64,000 bases of DNA from the NCBI RefSeq assembly GCF_029867415.1, contig NC_081184.1, forward strand, positions 104,641,692 through 104,705,691. The letters run 5' to 3'. The stretch is from Vicia villosa (Eukaryota; Streptophyta; Magnoliopsida; Fabales; Fabaceae). The notes under the pieces are model-generated. The model was not told where the DNA came from and searched no databases. It was given only the letters and a program-made list of their open reading frames with translations. The position numbers were made by a program, and so were the translations under genes. Positions within the stretch are counted from its first letter, which is position 1; every line of letters begins with the position of its first letter. Shown piece by piece: positions 37,584 to 48,679 of this stretch.

Positions 37584-38039
37584 CGTAAAGCTGGCAAGAC
37601 AAGTCTATCTCCTCCAACACGATTCTCGTCTACTATCAACAAGAGATTAAGGGTGATCAGTTTCTCAATTTGTCAATAGGTAGTCGATAACCATAATGGT
37701 AGCATAAACCGTCGTTACCCAACCACGTTAGTGTTCCCTTTGAACTTGTGATCAAATCCACATAAAGCAACATGGCCAACAAACAAGAGTCTTGAATCCA
37801 CACTTCCTACAAACCGAGAGACAATACACTCTTATCAATAATTTCCCTCATGCAATTCGCGGCACACGGAACCAACTGTTCATACCTGAACCATTGCAGA
37901 GAAGCATAAACTTCTCCCCCACTTATTTCAATCTCACCTCAGCAGGCAAACAAATAGAAACACACCAAGCACCGATATGTTTCACACACAAGTCGCATAC
38001 CAAAGGGAATAAACTAATTAATAACCTGACCAACTGACC
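37584..38039 (-). other. Residual Tekay leader; gag deleted
   Basis: Only 456 bases separate the primer site from the protease remnant. Intact elements of this lineage carry more than 1.5 kb of gag and protease coding sequence here. Nothing recognisable as gag is seen on the minus strand. I infer an internal deletion. Confidence 0.6.
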
Positions 38040-38057
38040 GACCATGCTCTGATACCA
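38040..38057 (-). other. Primer binding site of the Tekay element
   Basis: On the minus strand TGGTATCAGAGCATGGT lies four bases inside the 5' LTR. It is complementary to the 3' end of plant initiator methionine tRNA, the usual primer of Tekay and many other plant retrotransposons. Confidence 0.85.
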
Positions 38058-38061
38058 CTAA

Positions 38062-40605
38062 TGTAACACCCCTTTATAATACCCCAAATTATAAAAATAA
38101 ACAAATATTCAGAGTAAACATGCATATAAACAAGGGGCGTCACAACGACCTTTTCAAAAACTAAAAGCTTTTAAAAACCAACAAACATACATCCATAAAT
38201 ATACAATTCATCTGGTCATCATAATAACACATCTTACTTAACATAATTCATTAAGAATACACATACACAACGGAAATAACGAATACTCATGAATTTCATA
38301 ATGATCCATGTCCCATACCATGATTATATCACAAATAATATCCAAGACAGAATCATAGCATCATATCCAAAATACTCGGCACTAATGCCTATCACAACAA
38401 CAATAAACATCATACGAAATCATAAGGTAGTATCAAGTTACAAATCCGAATAAAACATGAGTTCAACACCACTAATCCTATCCCAGTGTTACATGACCAG
38501 AGCGTCGACTCACTACCTAATCTAATAACGAAACTCGGAGCTCTTCGGCTAAGCCACGAACAAGCAACTACACGTCTGAACCTGCACGTTACCAACCAAG
38601 GGTAACATTCAAACAGAAGGGTGAGAATTAAAATTATCATAGAAAATATAATAATGGGAAATGCAACATAAACAAACGTACATTTCACAATTCTTCACAC
38701 TCCTCAATTAGGCAATTCACATATCTTATTCCAATCATCACCCCAAAACAAATCACATGTATACAAGGCAAACACATAGCACACAATGTGACTCGAATGT
38801 AACAAATGTGACTCAATGCATGTGGTACCATGTGAACCCAATGTTTCACCGCTTTACGATTCAATATCTAGAATCCAAGCCACACTTCCAATTCAGACAA
38901 GATCAAAGCCACTACGCCTATTTCCAATTAAGGATCAACGTCTATCTTTTGAACCCAAAGTTTCACCGCTTCCGATTCTACCTCTAGAATCCAAGCCAAC
39001 ATGTGAACCCAAAGTTTCACCGCCTATATTTCAAAGCCAACCATGAATGCATTTACAATTATCTCAACACATATGCAATTAAGATTATCCACACAAATCT
39101 TAACATACCGCATACCTCAATAATTCACACATTGAATTATCCACCAATTGTACAAGATTCACACACCAAAATAACAATTGAAACAAGGCATAACAACCAT
39201 CATATATCCAATCACAAACATCATGAATATATCTCCACAAAGTATTCCAAAAATTGCTATTCATCACATACCAAAACATGACGCACATAAGACAATTACA
39301 TGTTATTTCACATAACAACATCATAATTAATCAATCAAGTACAAATCAATCCTATACTATCATATAAAACATCACAATATCTTCCTAACGCTTCAAACGG
39401 CAGATAAAAAGGATTTACGGATCAAAAGATACAACATTTCAAAGTTTGGAAAAGTTGCATACAGCAAGGTCCGCTCAGCGACCTTCAAGCGCGCTTATGC
39501 AATTGAAATTTCAATAACCCCACTTCAAGTGGTCAAAAACAGTAGCGAATCATAAACTGGGCTCCGCTTAGCGGGCTGGGTCCGCTTAGCGAGCTCCCTT
39601 TATTTTTGAAAAATAAACAACATCCGCTTAGCGAGCCTCGGGCCGCTTAGCGGACCTGTGATTTCACAGAAAAAAACAGCAACGTTCAGAACTGCGAAAT
39701 ACACAATCCACTACTCCAAATCACTTCAAAACATCAATAAACATCAAATACAACTAGTATTAATCATTATTGAACCATAACATTCATCAAAATCATGTTT
39801 AATCATGTAAATCCATAGAAATTAGCACAAAAGTTAGGGTTTACACAAAAGTAGCGAATCATAAACTGGGCTCCGCTTAGCGGGCTGGGTCCGCTTAGCG
39901 AGCTCCCTTTATTTTTGAAAAACAAACAACATCCGCTTAGCGAGCCTCGGGCCGCTTAGCGGACCTGTGATTTCACAGAAAAAAACAGCAACGTTCAGAA
40001 CTGCGAAATACACAATCCACTACTCCAAATCACTTCAAAACATCAATAAACATCAAATACAACTAGTATTAATCATTATTGAACCATAACATTCATCAAA
40101 ATCATGTTTAATCATGTAAATCCATAGAAATTAGCACAAAAGTTAGGGTTTACACAATTTCATGAAATTGCAAAGATTGAAGATAACACATACACAAACA
40201 CATTACCCAATCATAGATTCTACAAGAATTTTGATTCTAACCCTTACATCTAGCTCTTAATCCACCCTCTTCAAGAATCAACTTCCTCTTCTCTTTTCTT
40301 CTCTATGCTTCTTTTCTCTTCTTTCTATCTTTCTATCTTTTCCTAATTTAGGTTAAATCATAAAATCCTCTTCTAACTCTCATTATCTCATTGGGCTTAA
40401 CCCATCCACTATTCCCATTTCTAATTCAACTAATCCCAATAGCTAATTCTAATATAATTCTACCATTTATTAATTAGCTAAATAACATATTACCACACAA
40501 TTAAATAATTATCACTCAAACAATAATTAAATAAAACACACAAACAATTATCAAACATCAAATAATCTTAATTAAATAAATATCTAATAAAAATAGGATG
40601 TTACA
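38062..40605 (-). repeat. 5' LTR of the Tekay element, with internal tandem duplication
   Basis: 2544 bp against about 2208 bp for its partner. Most of the difference is a direct duplication of 309 bp (39541-39849 and 39850-40158) carrying the CCGCTTAGCG decamers. Small differences elsewhere also separate the two LTRs. Confidence 0.9.
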
Positions 40606-43600
40606 ACGTGCATCTCTAAGATAGCGAAGCATATGTTTGACTATGTTTCAATGTCTTCATGTAGGTGAATAATTGTATCTTTCTAATAGATTAACCGCAA
40701 ATGATATATCGAGACGTGTATAATTGGCAAGGTGCATTAGTGCTCCAATTGCCTGAGACATGGTACTTCAGGATCAAGCAATTTTTTATCCTTTTCTCGA
40801 GGCCTGAAAAGATCTTTCTCCACATCTAAGATCTAACAACCATATTGGAGTAGGAAACATGTGACATTTGTCCATATAGAAGAATTTCAATACTTTTCTA
40901 TATAGCATTCTTGATGTAAAAATATTTCTTTGTCCAAATGCTCAATCTGCAAACCTAGACATATTTTGTCTTTTCTAGGTCCTTCATCTCAAACTTTTAT
41001 TTAAGCAATTTATAGATTTTCGAAGCTCTTCAGGAGTTCCAATAATATTTATGTCATCCACTGTATCCACATAAACAACTATTATTGAAAATCCTTTTAC
41101 ACATCATTTTATGAAAATACAAGGACAAATTGAGTTATTTGTATATCCTTCTTTTAGTAAATATTCAATGAGATGATTATACCACATGCGTCCAGATTGT
41201 TTCAACCCATAGAGAAACTTATTCAATTTGATGGAGTAGTTTTCTCGAGATCCAAAATCATGTGCCTCTGGTATATTGAACCCTTCAGAAAGTTTCATGT
41301 AAATGTCACTATTAAGGAACTATATAAATAATATGTCATAACATTCATCATGTTAAACTTAAGCCCTTCATGTGCTACAAGGCTAATTAAATATCAAAAA
41401 TCGATTGAATCCACTACAGGTGGATATGTTTTATCAAAAACAATTTTAGGTCTTTGTGAAAATCATTGAACAATAAATCAAGCTTTATACCATTCTTATT
41501 TTGTTTTTTTCACAAAAACTCATTTACATCCAATTGGTTTCACACCTTGAGATATTCGGACTACAAGTCCAAAATTGAGCCACATATAAAGTGAGTTTAA
41601 ATTATCTTCAATTGAATATATTCATTTTGGTCAATTCTCACTTAGTCTACAATCTTTAATAGACTTTGACTCATGATCCTCGTTATCATTGATCACTTTT
41701 AGCGCTATATTGTACACAAGACATTGTTAATATTGACTTTATTTGGTTATCTCAATTTCGGTTCCATTTCATTTTATTTCATCCATGACATAAAATCTCT
41801 TTATTTCATATTTCAAGTACTTGATTTGTTCTTCTGGAACTGAAAATTAAATTTGGTCAAAGTGCTCTTAGAATTTTCATATCCTCACTTTGGTCATCTT
41901 TAACTTTAGTTTCTTTTCTTGGTAGAGGACTTTTAACATTGGAACCGACTTTCCTACCATTCTTCATGCACGGTTTCAATTCATTTGCAATATTAGATTA
42001 TCCAACAGAAGAATCCACTTCAATTGTAGAATTAGCAGCAATAATTGGTTGTATAAAATTTGCAAATGAATAATATTTCAAACTTCTGGTTCATATTGTG
42101 GTTTGTACGAGGATCAAAATATAAAATTGTTCATTGAACTTCTTGTTCTTGATTTCAGCTTCTTATTCCCTCCCCCTAATATTAGAAAAATTAATTTATT
42201 CAGTGATAATCAGCCTACTGGGCTGCAATCAAGTATTGTATTATTTGCTCAAATTATATCCTCAAAATTGGGATTCATATCAATTATATTTTTTCAATAT
42301 TCTTTCATGACGCATCTTAATGTATTATATTGAGGCAATTGGAATATACACAACACATCCAAATGTTCACTTAGATGAGAAATATTAGAATAAATTGTAA
42401 ATTAAGGGAGGATTAAGATATAGTATCTTGTTGGCTTGATGCGAATAAATATTTTAATGTACTTGATAGCATGTTTCCAAATCATATCTTAGAATTTATA
42501 ATCTCATTAGTATCAATCATACAACTAACTTTAGACATCTAAAGAATGGATCTTCAAGTCCTTTTTTTAATCATATGAACATATGCTACAAGATGTTCAA
42601 TATCATTTTTTAATAATATATGGGATACTTATCAAGAAAGTTCTGGAAAAAAATTCAGAAAATGAGATTGTTTTCTAAGAAAACAATTTCACAAACTTTT
42701 GGTTATGAGTAGACAATAAATATTTTGCATGATATTTTAGTCGATGCAACAATTAATGTCATGAAAAACTCAATTTCTCTGATTTTTAATTTCTTTTAGA
42801 AATACACAAAAATTTACTGGATTGAAGAAACTTCGGGTTCTTCAATACTAATTATTCGCATCAAATTATATCGGAGATGACCCAGCCGATTTCACCAACG
42901 ACACATTTAAGTGTAATTTCTTAACTTCTGGTTTACAATGGCATGTTCTTCAATTGTACTAATATAAGTGTAGTACAAGCCCGAGAAAAAAGACGGTAGC
43001 TTTTCTATTACACATTTTCTGTCCAAATTCTGTTGTGTAGAAGAAAGATATTTGATACCTCCAATAAAATTCAAAACCAATATAATAGTATCTCATGATT
43101 AAACACTTTAATCATACACATGCATATGAACATATTATCGTATAATTATCAAAAAATTATCCCTTATAAAATTAAACATATTTAATCATACAAAATCATA
43201 TCACTAAAATCATATCGCCTTATAATTAATTTGTTTTACTATCTTTCAGGAATGCTTGATAAGTTCTTCAGGGACTATATAAATAATTTTTCTACTATCC
43301 TTCAGGGATGCTTGATAAGTTCTTCAGGAACTATATAAATAATTTGTCTGCTATTCTTCAGGGATGCTTGATAAGTTCTTCAGGAACTATATAAATAATT
43401 TGTTATAAACAATGATCTAAAAAAATTTAACCATCCTTCTGGGATGCGTTAAAATTATGTGTCATTCTTCTGGAATGACAATCTTTTAATGAGCATATTA
43501 CAAATTAAATTATAAATTTTTAGATCGAAACAAAAATTAAGATGAATTACATTGGTGATTTGAAAGTAAAATAATTTCTCTTAGCCAATGGCATCTAAAT

Positions 43601-44467
43601 CTTTAACTATGACAATTAGAGGAGCCAAAAATTTCATGTAATAACTAATGGAAGAAAAAGAATATCTAAATAACATAGGGGACGTGACATTTGAGATTTC
43701 GCAATATAACACAAATTTCTTTGTGAAATCCTTGAATACTTCACTATTATTGATCCAATCCATCTAGAATTTGATAATATAGCTGATGCAATCATTTTTC
43801 AAATTTTTAACATAACAGATACAATCCTTCTGGGATATGTTATTAGTATAGATGCAATCCTTCTAGGATTAATTAATATCATGATGAAATTCTTCTAAAA
43901 TTATAGATACAACATTTTAAGGTGTGAGAAATCCTTCTTTTAAAACTTTAACTCTTCGGAAATTATATATCACAAATGATCTTCGTAGTGATGAAAAGAA
44001 ACAATTATTTGCACAATCCTTCTAGGAAGCTCGAGAAAAAAAAAAACCTTCAAAGTTATGTCACAAATATTCACATCGATTAAAAAAAATAATTCTTTAA
44101 GCAATCCTCCTGAGATATCTTAACATTAGTAATGTAATTCTTCTGGGATGCACGCTATTTATGCAATTCTTCAGGGATGCATGAAAATTTCAATTGATAT
44201 TTTCATAAAATTGAACAATCATTCTTTGAGCAATCCTCCAGGGATGCTTCAAGAACTCATCGATGATAGACAATCTTAAAAATATAATTGTGTTAACTAA
44301 ACAAAATTTCCATTAGAATTTTATACAAAAACATAATAGAATAACACGCTAAAATTTAATCTATAAGATGAAGAAAAAATATTAAAAACTTACTCGAAAG
44401 AGAAGAAACATGATTATGCAAATTGATCATAAAATCACTCACACAGTAGAATTTCGTGCTGATAACA
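40606..44467 (-). pseudogene. Copia internal region, decayed: reverse transcriptase fragment and repeat-rich leader
   Basis: The minus strand shows copia reverse transcriptase around 41104-41298 (NKFLYGLKQSGRMWYN, then KEGY ... CPCIFIK) and, next to it at 41040-41100, the VYVDDI motif region. Bases 40606-40780 give the RNase H connection (HMLRYLRD). From 41300 to about 43200 only broken fragments are readable, with stops every few dozen codons. From 43230 to 44290 the sequence is dominated by a dispersed CCTTCTGGGATG-like motif and three direct repeats of about 65 bp. Confidence 0.8.
43240..43405. repeat. Three tandem units of about 65 bp
   Basis: Each unit contains TTCAGGGATGCTTGATAAGT then TCTTCAGGAACTATATAAAT. 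It lies in the leader/gag zone of the minus-strand copia element. Related single motifs continue to about 44290. Confidence 0.85.
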
Positions 44468-44659
44468 TGTTATAAAATTAACGAAATTAACATAGAGATG
44501 AAGAAGAGAAAGTGATATTCTATTATCTTCTTCAAGGAGTTCTCTTTACATTGCAAAGTGGTCTTTATTTATAGGACATTAGGAAGATGGAAAATCATAA
44601 CCTTATAAGATAAAAAAAAAGAATATATATGGACATCTAGAATAATATTTATTCATTAA
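44468..44659 (-). repeat. 5' LTR of the nested copia element
   Basis: Aligns with 16017-16237. The inner border is followed on the minus strand by TGTTATCAGCACGAAAT, a likely primer site. The outer end has lost its last bases (reads ATTCATTAA instead of ATTCATAACA) and abuts the duplication TAATT at 44660-44664. Confidence 0.8.
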
Positions 44660-44664
44660 TAATT

Positions 44665-46080
44665 AGAATATATTAATCAACTCATAGAATCAATTTAATT
44701 TTTTATCCCAAATTTATAAAGTCAGTAAATTCAAAAAGTCGCTACATAAACTAAAAATGGGTCTAACACCACTATAATTTTGAATCATCATGAGACATAA
44801 GGTCATAAGCTAATGGATGGTAACATATGAAAATAAAATTTAGCGTTGACATTTAAAACTGAAAAAAAATAAAATTGGAAGACCAAGCAAATGGAGAATA
44901 ACTAACACACATTTAAGAGATTTCATATTGAAAATCGAATAAAAATATCTAACATAAAAATATCTATCGACAGTTGAGATAGACTGCAATTATTATTTTA
45001 TTAAAGAGCATTCATTAAACTTCTTCATCAAGACTTTATAAATATATGAAGACTTTTTCATAACTATAGAACCATCATAGTCTTAAAAAATCATAATTAT
45101 CTTGAAACTAGACTTCCATAAACTAAACTAAACTAATACTATAATCTAATATATTAACTTAAAGGTGGACAAAAGAAAAGAAAAACTTATCATCTTTGAC
45201 AAAGATCACGACTTATACAAGTGTATACAAAATGTATTAAAAGATATTACTAGTATTTTTCTAGATGACAGAAAATTATCTTTTGCAATTTGGATGCATT
45301 TCAAAGGGTCTTTTTCTCTTGATACTAGAAAACAAAGGCCTCACCATGAGAAAGTGCTCATTTTACTCATGGATGGATTATTATTAAATTTGGCGGTTTA
45401 GATGGCTGATTACTTAAATAATTATTAATTTTTTATTTAAAAATTTGTTGTAGACTCCATAATGTCTTCTCATTAAATTATTTCTTTTCTCTTTTTTCTT
45501 CTCTGTCTTTGTTCTCTCTCTAATTAAAAATTATTGATGAAATAGTTATTTTGACCGTTAAGATATTTAGTTGTTGCACAGAGTTAAGGTACGTTCAAAC
45601 AAGTTTGGACTCTAAGTTTGTGCATTTCTAAACGATTGGACATAATCTAATCGATTAGAAAAGTCAAAATTTCGCCCGACTATTTTGATGCCTCTCATTC
45701 ATCTGATACAAGTTTCAGATGTTTTTTTTTTTTTTAAATTTTTTTTGGTATATCATTTTGAAAATAGTTTTAGCATGTGTGTATTATAGCCTTGTGCTTA
45801 TATGAAAAAACCCATTTGCCTTACATATGTTCACTCACTTATTAGATTAGGAAAATTCTCCTTTTCTACAAGCCTTTGCCAGATATTTCTCTTTATGTTG
45901 ACACTGCTTGAGATCACTTGATATGAGGCTTCAGATTATTCTCACTTTATTTATCCTCATTGGATAGTCAAGTTCATCAAACCATAATACTTAGGTTTGC
46001 ATCTTTAATCGCTTAATCGTTCATGCTTGACTTATCATAGTTGTCATCATCAAAAGTAGATGTTTTTGTTACCTGTAAAA
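44665..46080. other. Intergenic sequence, nothing recognised
   Basis: AT-rich host sequence. A short open frame at 45165-45401 (plus) shows no family motif and no splice partners. A T-run lies at about 45721-45736. Confidence 0.4.
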
Positions 46081-46785
46081 TAAGGTTCCACATATAACAT
46101 ATTGTATAAGCAGATCATTAGATCTTTGAAGTATTTATGCAACACAAGACCTGACATTTACCTTAGTGTTAAATTGGTGAGTATATTCATGGACAAACTA
46201 AGGCTATGTCATCTACTTGAACAAAAAAGAGTCCTAAGATACATCAAAGGCACATCATATCATGGGGTGCTAATGCCTCATCAAACAACTAGAATTGGAG
46301 CAAGGATATATGGTTACTTTGACTCATATTAGAGTGGTGATCAAGATGACAAGAAAAGCTCAACTCACTACATGTTCATGCTTGGATCAACACCAGTTTC
46401 TTGGAGTTCAAAGAAGCAGGAGATTGTTGCTTTATCTTCATGTGAAGTTGAGTATGTTGTAACCTCTTATGCAACATGTCAAGCACTTTTGTCAGACATG
46501 TTGCTTGAAGAATTGAACATTGGTGACTATGGCAAAATCAAGTCGCTTGTAAATAGTCAATCATCCATAGATCTAGCAAATCATCTAATGAGTCATGGAA
46601 GAAATAAGCATATAAAAAGAAGGTATCACTTTCTTAAAGATCAAGTTAACAAAGCAAGGTTAATTATTGATCATTGCATGACAAAATTGCAATTAGCAAA
46701 TATCTTGACAAAACCCCTCAAGCAAGTAAGGTTTGAAGGCTTAAAGAAGTTAATGGGAATGAGAAGCATTGCAAATTTGAATTAG
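46081..46785 (+). pseudogene. Copia reverse transcriptase end and RNase H, truncated copy (Tork-like)
   Basis: The plus strand reads SLKYLCNTRPDI, then YGYFDSY, a stop (TAG, about 46330), and then an open RNase H: GSTPVSWSSKKQEIVALSSC, HIKRRYHFLKDQV, LANILTKPLK. These are standard copia RNase H motifs in order, and the text ends 10 bases before an LTR. Gag, integrase and most of reverse transcriptase are missing, so the 5' part was lost. Confidence 0.9.
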
Positions 46786-46794
46786 GAAGGATAT

Positions 46795-47114
46795 TGTGGT
46801 TAATTTAATTTTCCTTAAGAATATACTCGGGGGCATATCATATAACCAAGCGGGAATATCAGTTTTAGATAGACAGATTGTTTTCAGAATATGCCCGAGT
46901 GGGTATATCATATAACCTGGTGAGTGTATCAGACTATTTTTAGACAGTTTATTTTACATTTAATTTTGGTGACTAATGTATTTATAAATACCACCCTTCA
47001 TTATAATTGATATATACTCAATAATCAATAATCTCTTTTCTCTCAATCACTCTCTAATTTTTTTCTCAATTTATCATAATTTATCAAGTAACTTGTGATA
47101 CAAGTTCCCTAACA
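46795..47114 (+). repeat. 3' LTR of the truncated copia copy
   Basis: Starts TGTGGTTAATTT after the purine tract AGGAAGGA and ends CCCTAACA. A TATAAATACC motif (about 46982) fits an LTR promoter. No partner LTR is in the window. Confidence 0.65.
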
Positions 47115-47224
47115 CGTGGGATATAAGATTGGATATGAGAAAAAGATAAACAAGAAAATAATAATATAATTCTATTTATTTATTTTTTGATTAAAAAAAT
47201 TTCAACCGATATCACTGACACATA

Positions 47225-47800
47225 ACAGTCAATTTTCCACTTTCCCATGGTGGGTTAGGCTTTCCCGATTTTTTTAATAATTAAATTTTGCAACAAAAAA
47301 AAAACTCCAATAACTAACATTTCATATTAATTTCCAAACTAACCATTTTCAAACAAAAAAAATTCGAAATAAAATGGCGGCGCCAATTTGTAGACACATG
47401 CACCAAATTTTACACTAAGGCAACATGGTACCTGACACATGCAATGTTGTAATGGCAATCATGTTGGCACATGCTTTGTAAATTTAAGAGCATGCGTTAT
47501 CACCCCCGACTCACGCAAGTTATTTTTTGTATACATGTGTCAGGGGTGATGGCACATGCTCTTACATTTACAAACCATGCGTCAACATGATTACGTTACA
47601 ATGCTATATGCATCAGAAGCCATGACTCTTTAGTGTAAAATTTGGTGGATGCGCCGACAGCATTGACACCTCTATTTTAGTTCAATTTTTTTTTAAAACA
47701 TAGCTACTTTAGAAATTAATGTGAAATGTTGGCTACTGAAAATTCTTTTTTTGAAAAATTTGACAATTAAAAAAAAAACAGCTTTCCCACCCTAAAACTA
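47225..47800. mobile_element. Fold-back element with long imperfect inverted repeats
   Basis: Arms of about 200-250 bases (about 47300-47517 and 47532-47765) are inverted copies with scattered mismatches. The left arm has AACATTTCATATTAATTT and AAGAGCATGCGTTATCACCC; the right arm has their complements. The centre is only about 15 bases. I could not define exact termini or a target duplication. It is a MITE-like, non-coding element. Confidence 0.7.
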
Positions 47801-48679
47801 TGCAATTTGATGCATGATTTAATATATTTTTGTTTTTTCAAATTATTTTAACGAAGTAAAGTCAACTATTTTCCTCTATAATGTCAACTTAAACCTTGTA
47901 TGAAGGGTTTATTTTCCTCTATAATGTTAAAATCTTCCAATTTGAGAAATCAGGATTTTAAGTTCTCCAAATATTTTCTTTTCTTTATAATACTCTTAAA
48001 AAACATCAATCAAAATTCCTCTTTTCCCACACTTTTTTCTAAAAATGATATTTCTTCAAACAAGAAAATTTTTCTTCCTTCCCCACTCTCAATTCTAAAT
48101 CCTTCTCTTCCTTCCTCTCCACACTTCCAAATAAATATACACATGAACAATTAGAAGGGATTTTATCTGGAAAATATTTACTGATTCGTGCAAATTATAA
48201 ATCAATTAAAATGCAGCATTTCGTCTTTAAGATAAGGCAAGAGTAAAAGGCGGTACGGCGCGGTTCCATTCATCTATGCATGCTTAACAATACTGCAGAA
48301 TACAAAGGAGTGTATGATGATGGTATACACATGAACATCAATGTAATCATGGCCTTGGCTCAAACCCCGTCTACGCCAAAATTCCAGTAAAATTACTGGA
48401 AATACATATACTGGTCTCTGCTAGTTGATAGTTGATATCTGGTTTAATAAACTAAAAAACTGAAAAACAAGAATCACATAATGTGATTCGAGATATGGTT
48501 GGCTTGGTCGGGAAAGAGACCTTAGATCAGTCCCCTGTAACCAACTCCACCATCACAGAATATAGGAGCTTAGATACTACAACCTACTGCCACATCATGA
48601 CAGTTATAAAAAGTTTTTCAGTTTTAGTTATGCAGTTGTTATCTTAAACTCCACGTTTTCATGCCTTGTAAGGCTTCCA
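47801..48679. other. Downstream flank and 3' untranslated region of NUDX9
   Basis: No coding sequence recognised. The part adjoining 48680 should include the NUDX9 3' UTR (minus strand). A pyrimidine-rich block at 48000-48130 and the open frame 47900-48154 show no protein motif. Confidence 0.4.

Larger units (their letters stand above)
16654..40605 (-). mobile_element. Ty3/gypsy Tekay-type chromovirus, minus strand, with other elements nested in its 3' LTR
   Basis: The 3' LTR is 16654-18748 plus 34309-34421 and the 5' LTR is 38062-40605, both with TGTAACA...TGTTACA ends. Flanking 5-mers are ACCTG (16649-16653) and ACGTG (40606-40610), a duplication with one mismatch. The primer site next to the 5' LTR (about 38040-38057, minus) reads TGGTATCAGAGCATGGT, complementary to initiator Met-tRNA. 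The polypurine tract AAGTGGGGGAGAG is at about 34423-34435. The internal part is 3.6 kb, with gag missing. It inserted into the copia element. Confidence 0.9.
16017..44659 (-). mobile_element. Ty1/copia retrotransposon, minus strand, split by nested insertions
   Basis: Two related LTRs lie 28 kb apart: 16017-16237 (3' LTR) and 44468-44659 (5' LTR). They are flanked by TAATT at 16012-16016 and 44660-44664. The element's own sequence is 16017-16653 and 40606-44659 (about 4.7 kb); everything between is later insertion. Reverse transcriptase text is readable at 41104-41298 and RNase H text at about 16526-16650, both on the minus strand and in the order expected if the gap is closed. The coding part is full of stops and is not functional. 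Confidence 0.85.

Noticed and set aside
45165..45401. A 78-residue open frame as a gene
   Set aside because: No recognised family, no start context or splice partners, and AT-rich surroundings with stops on both sides.
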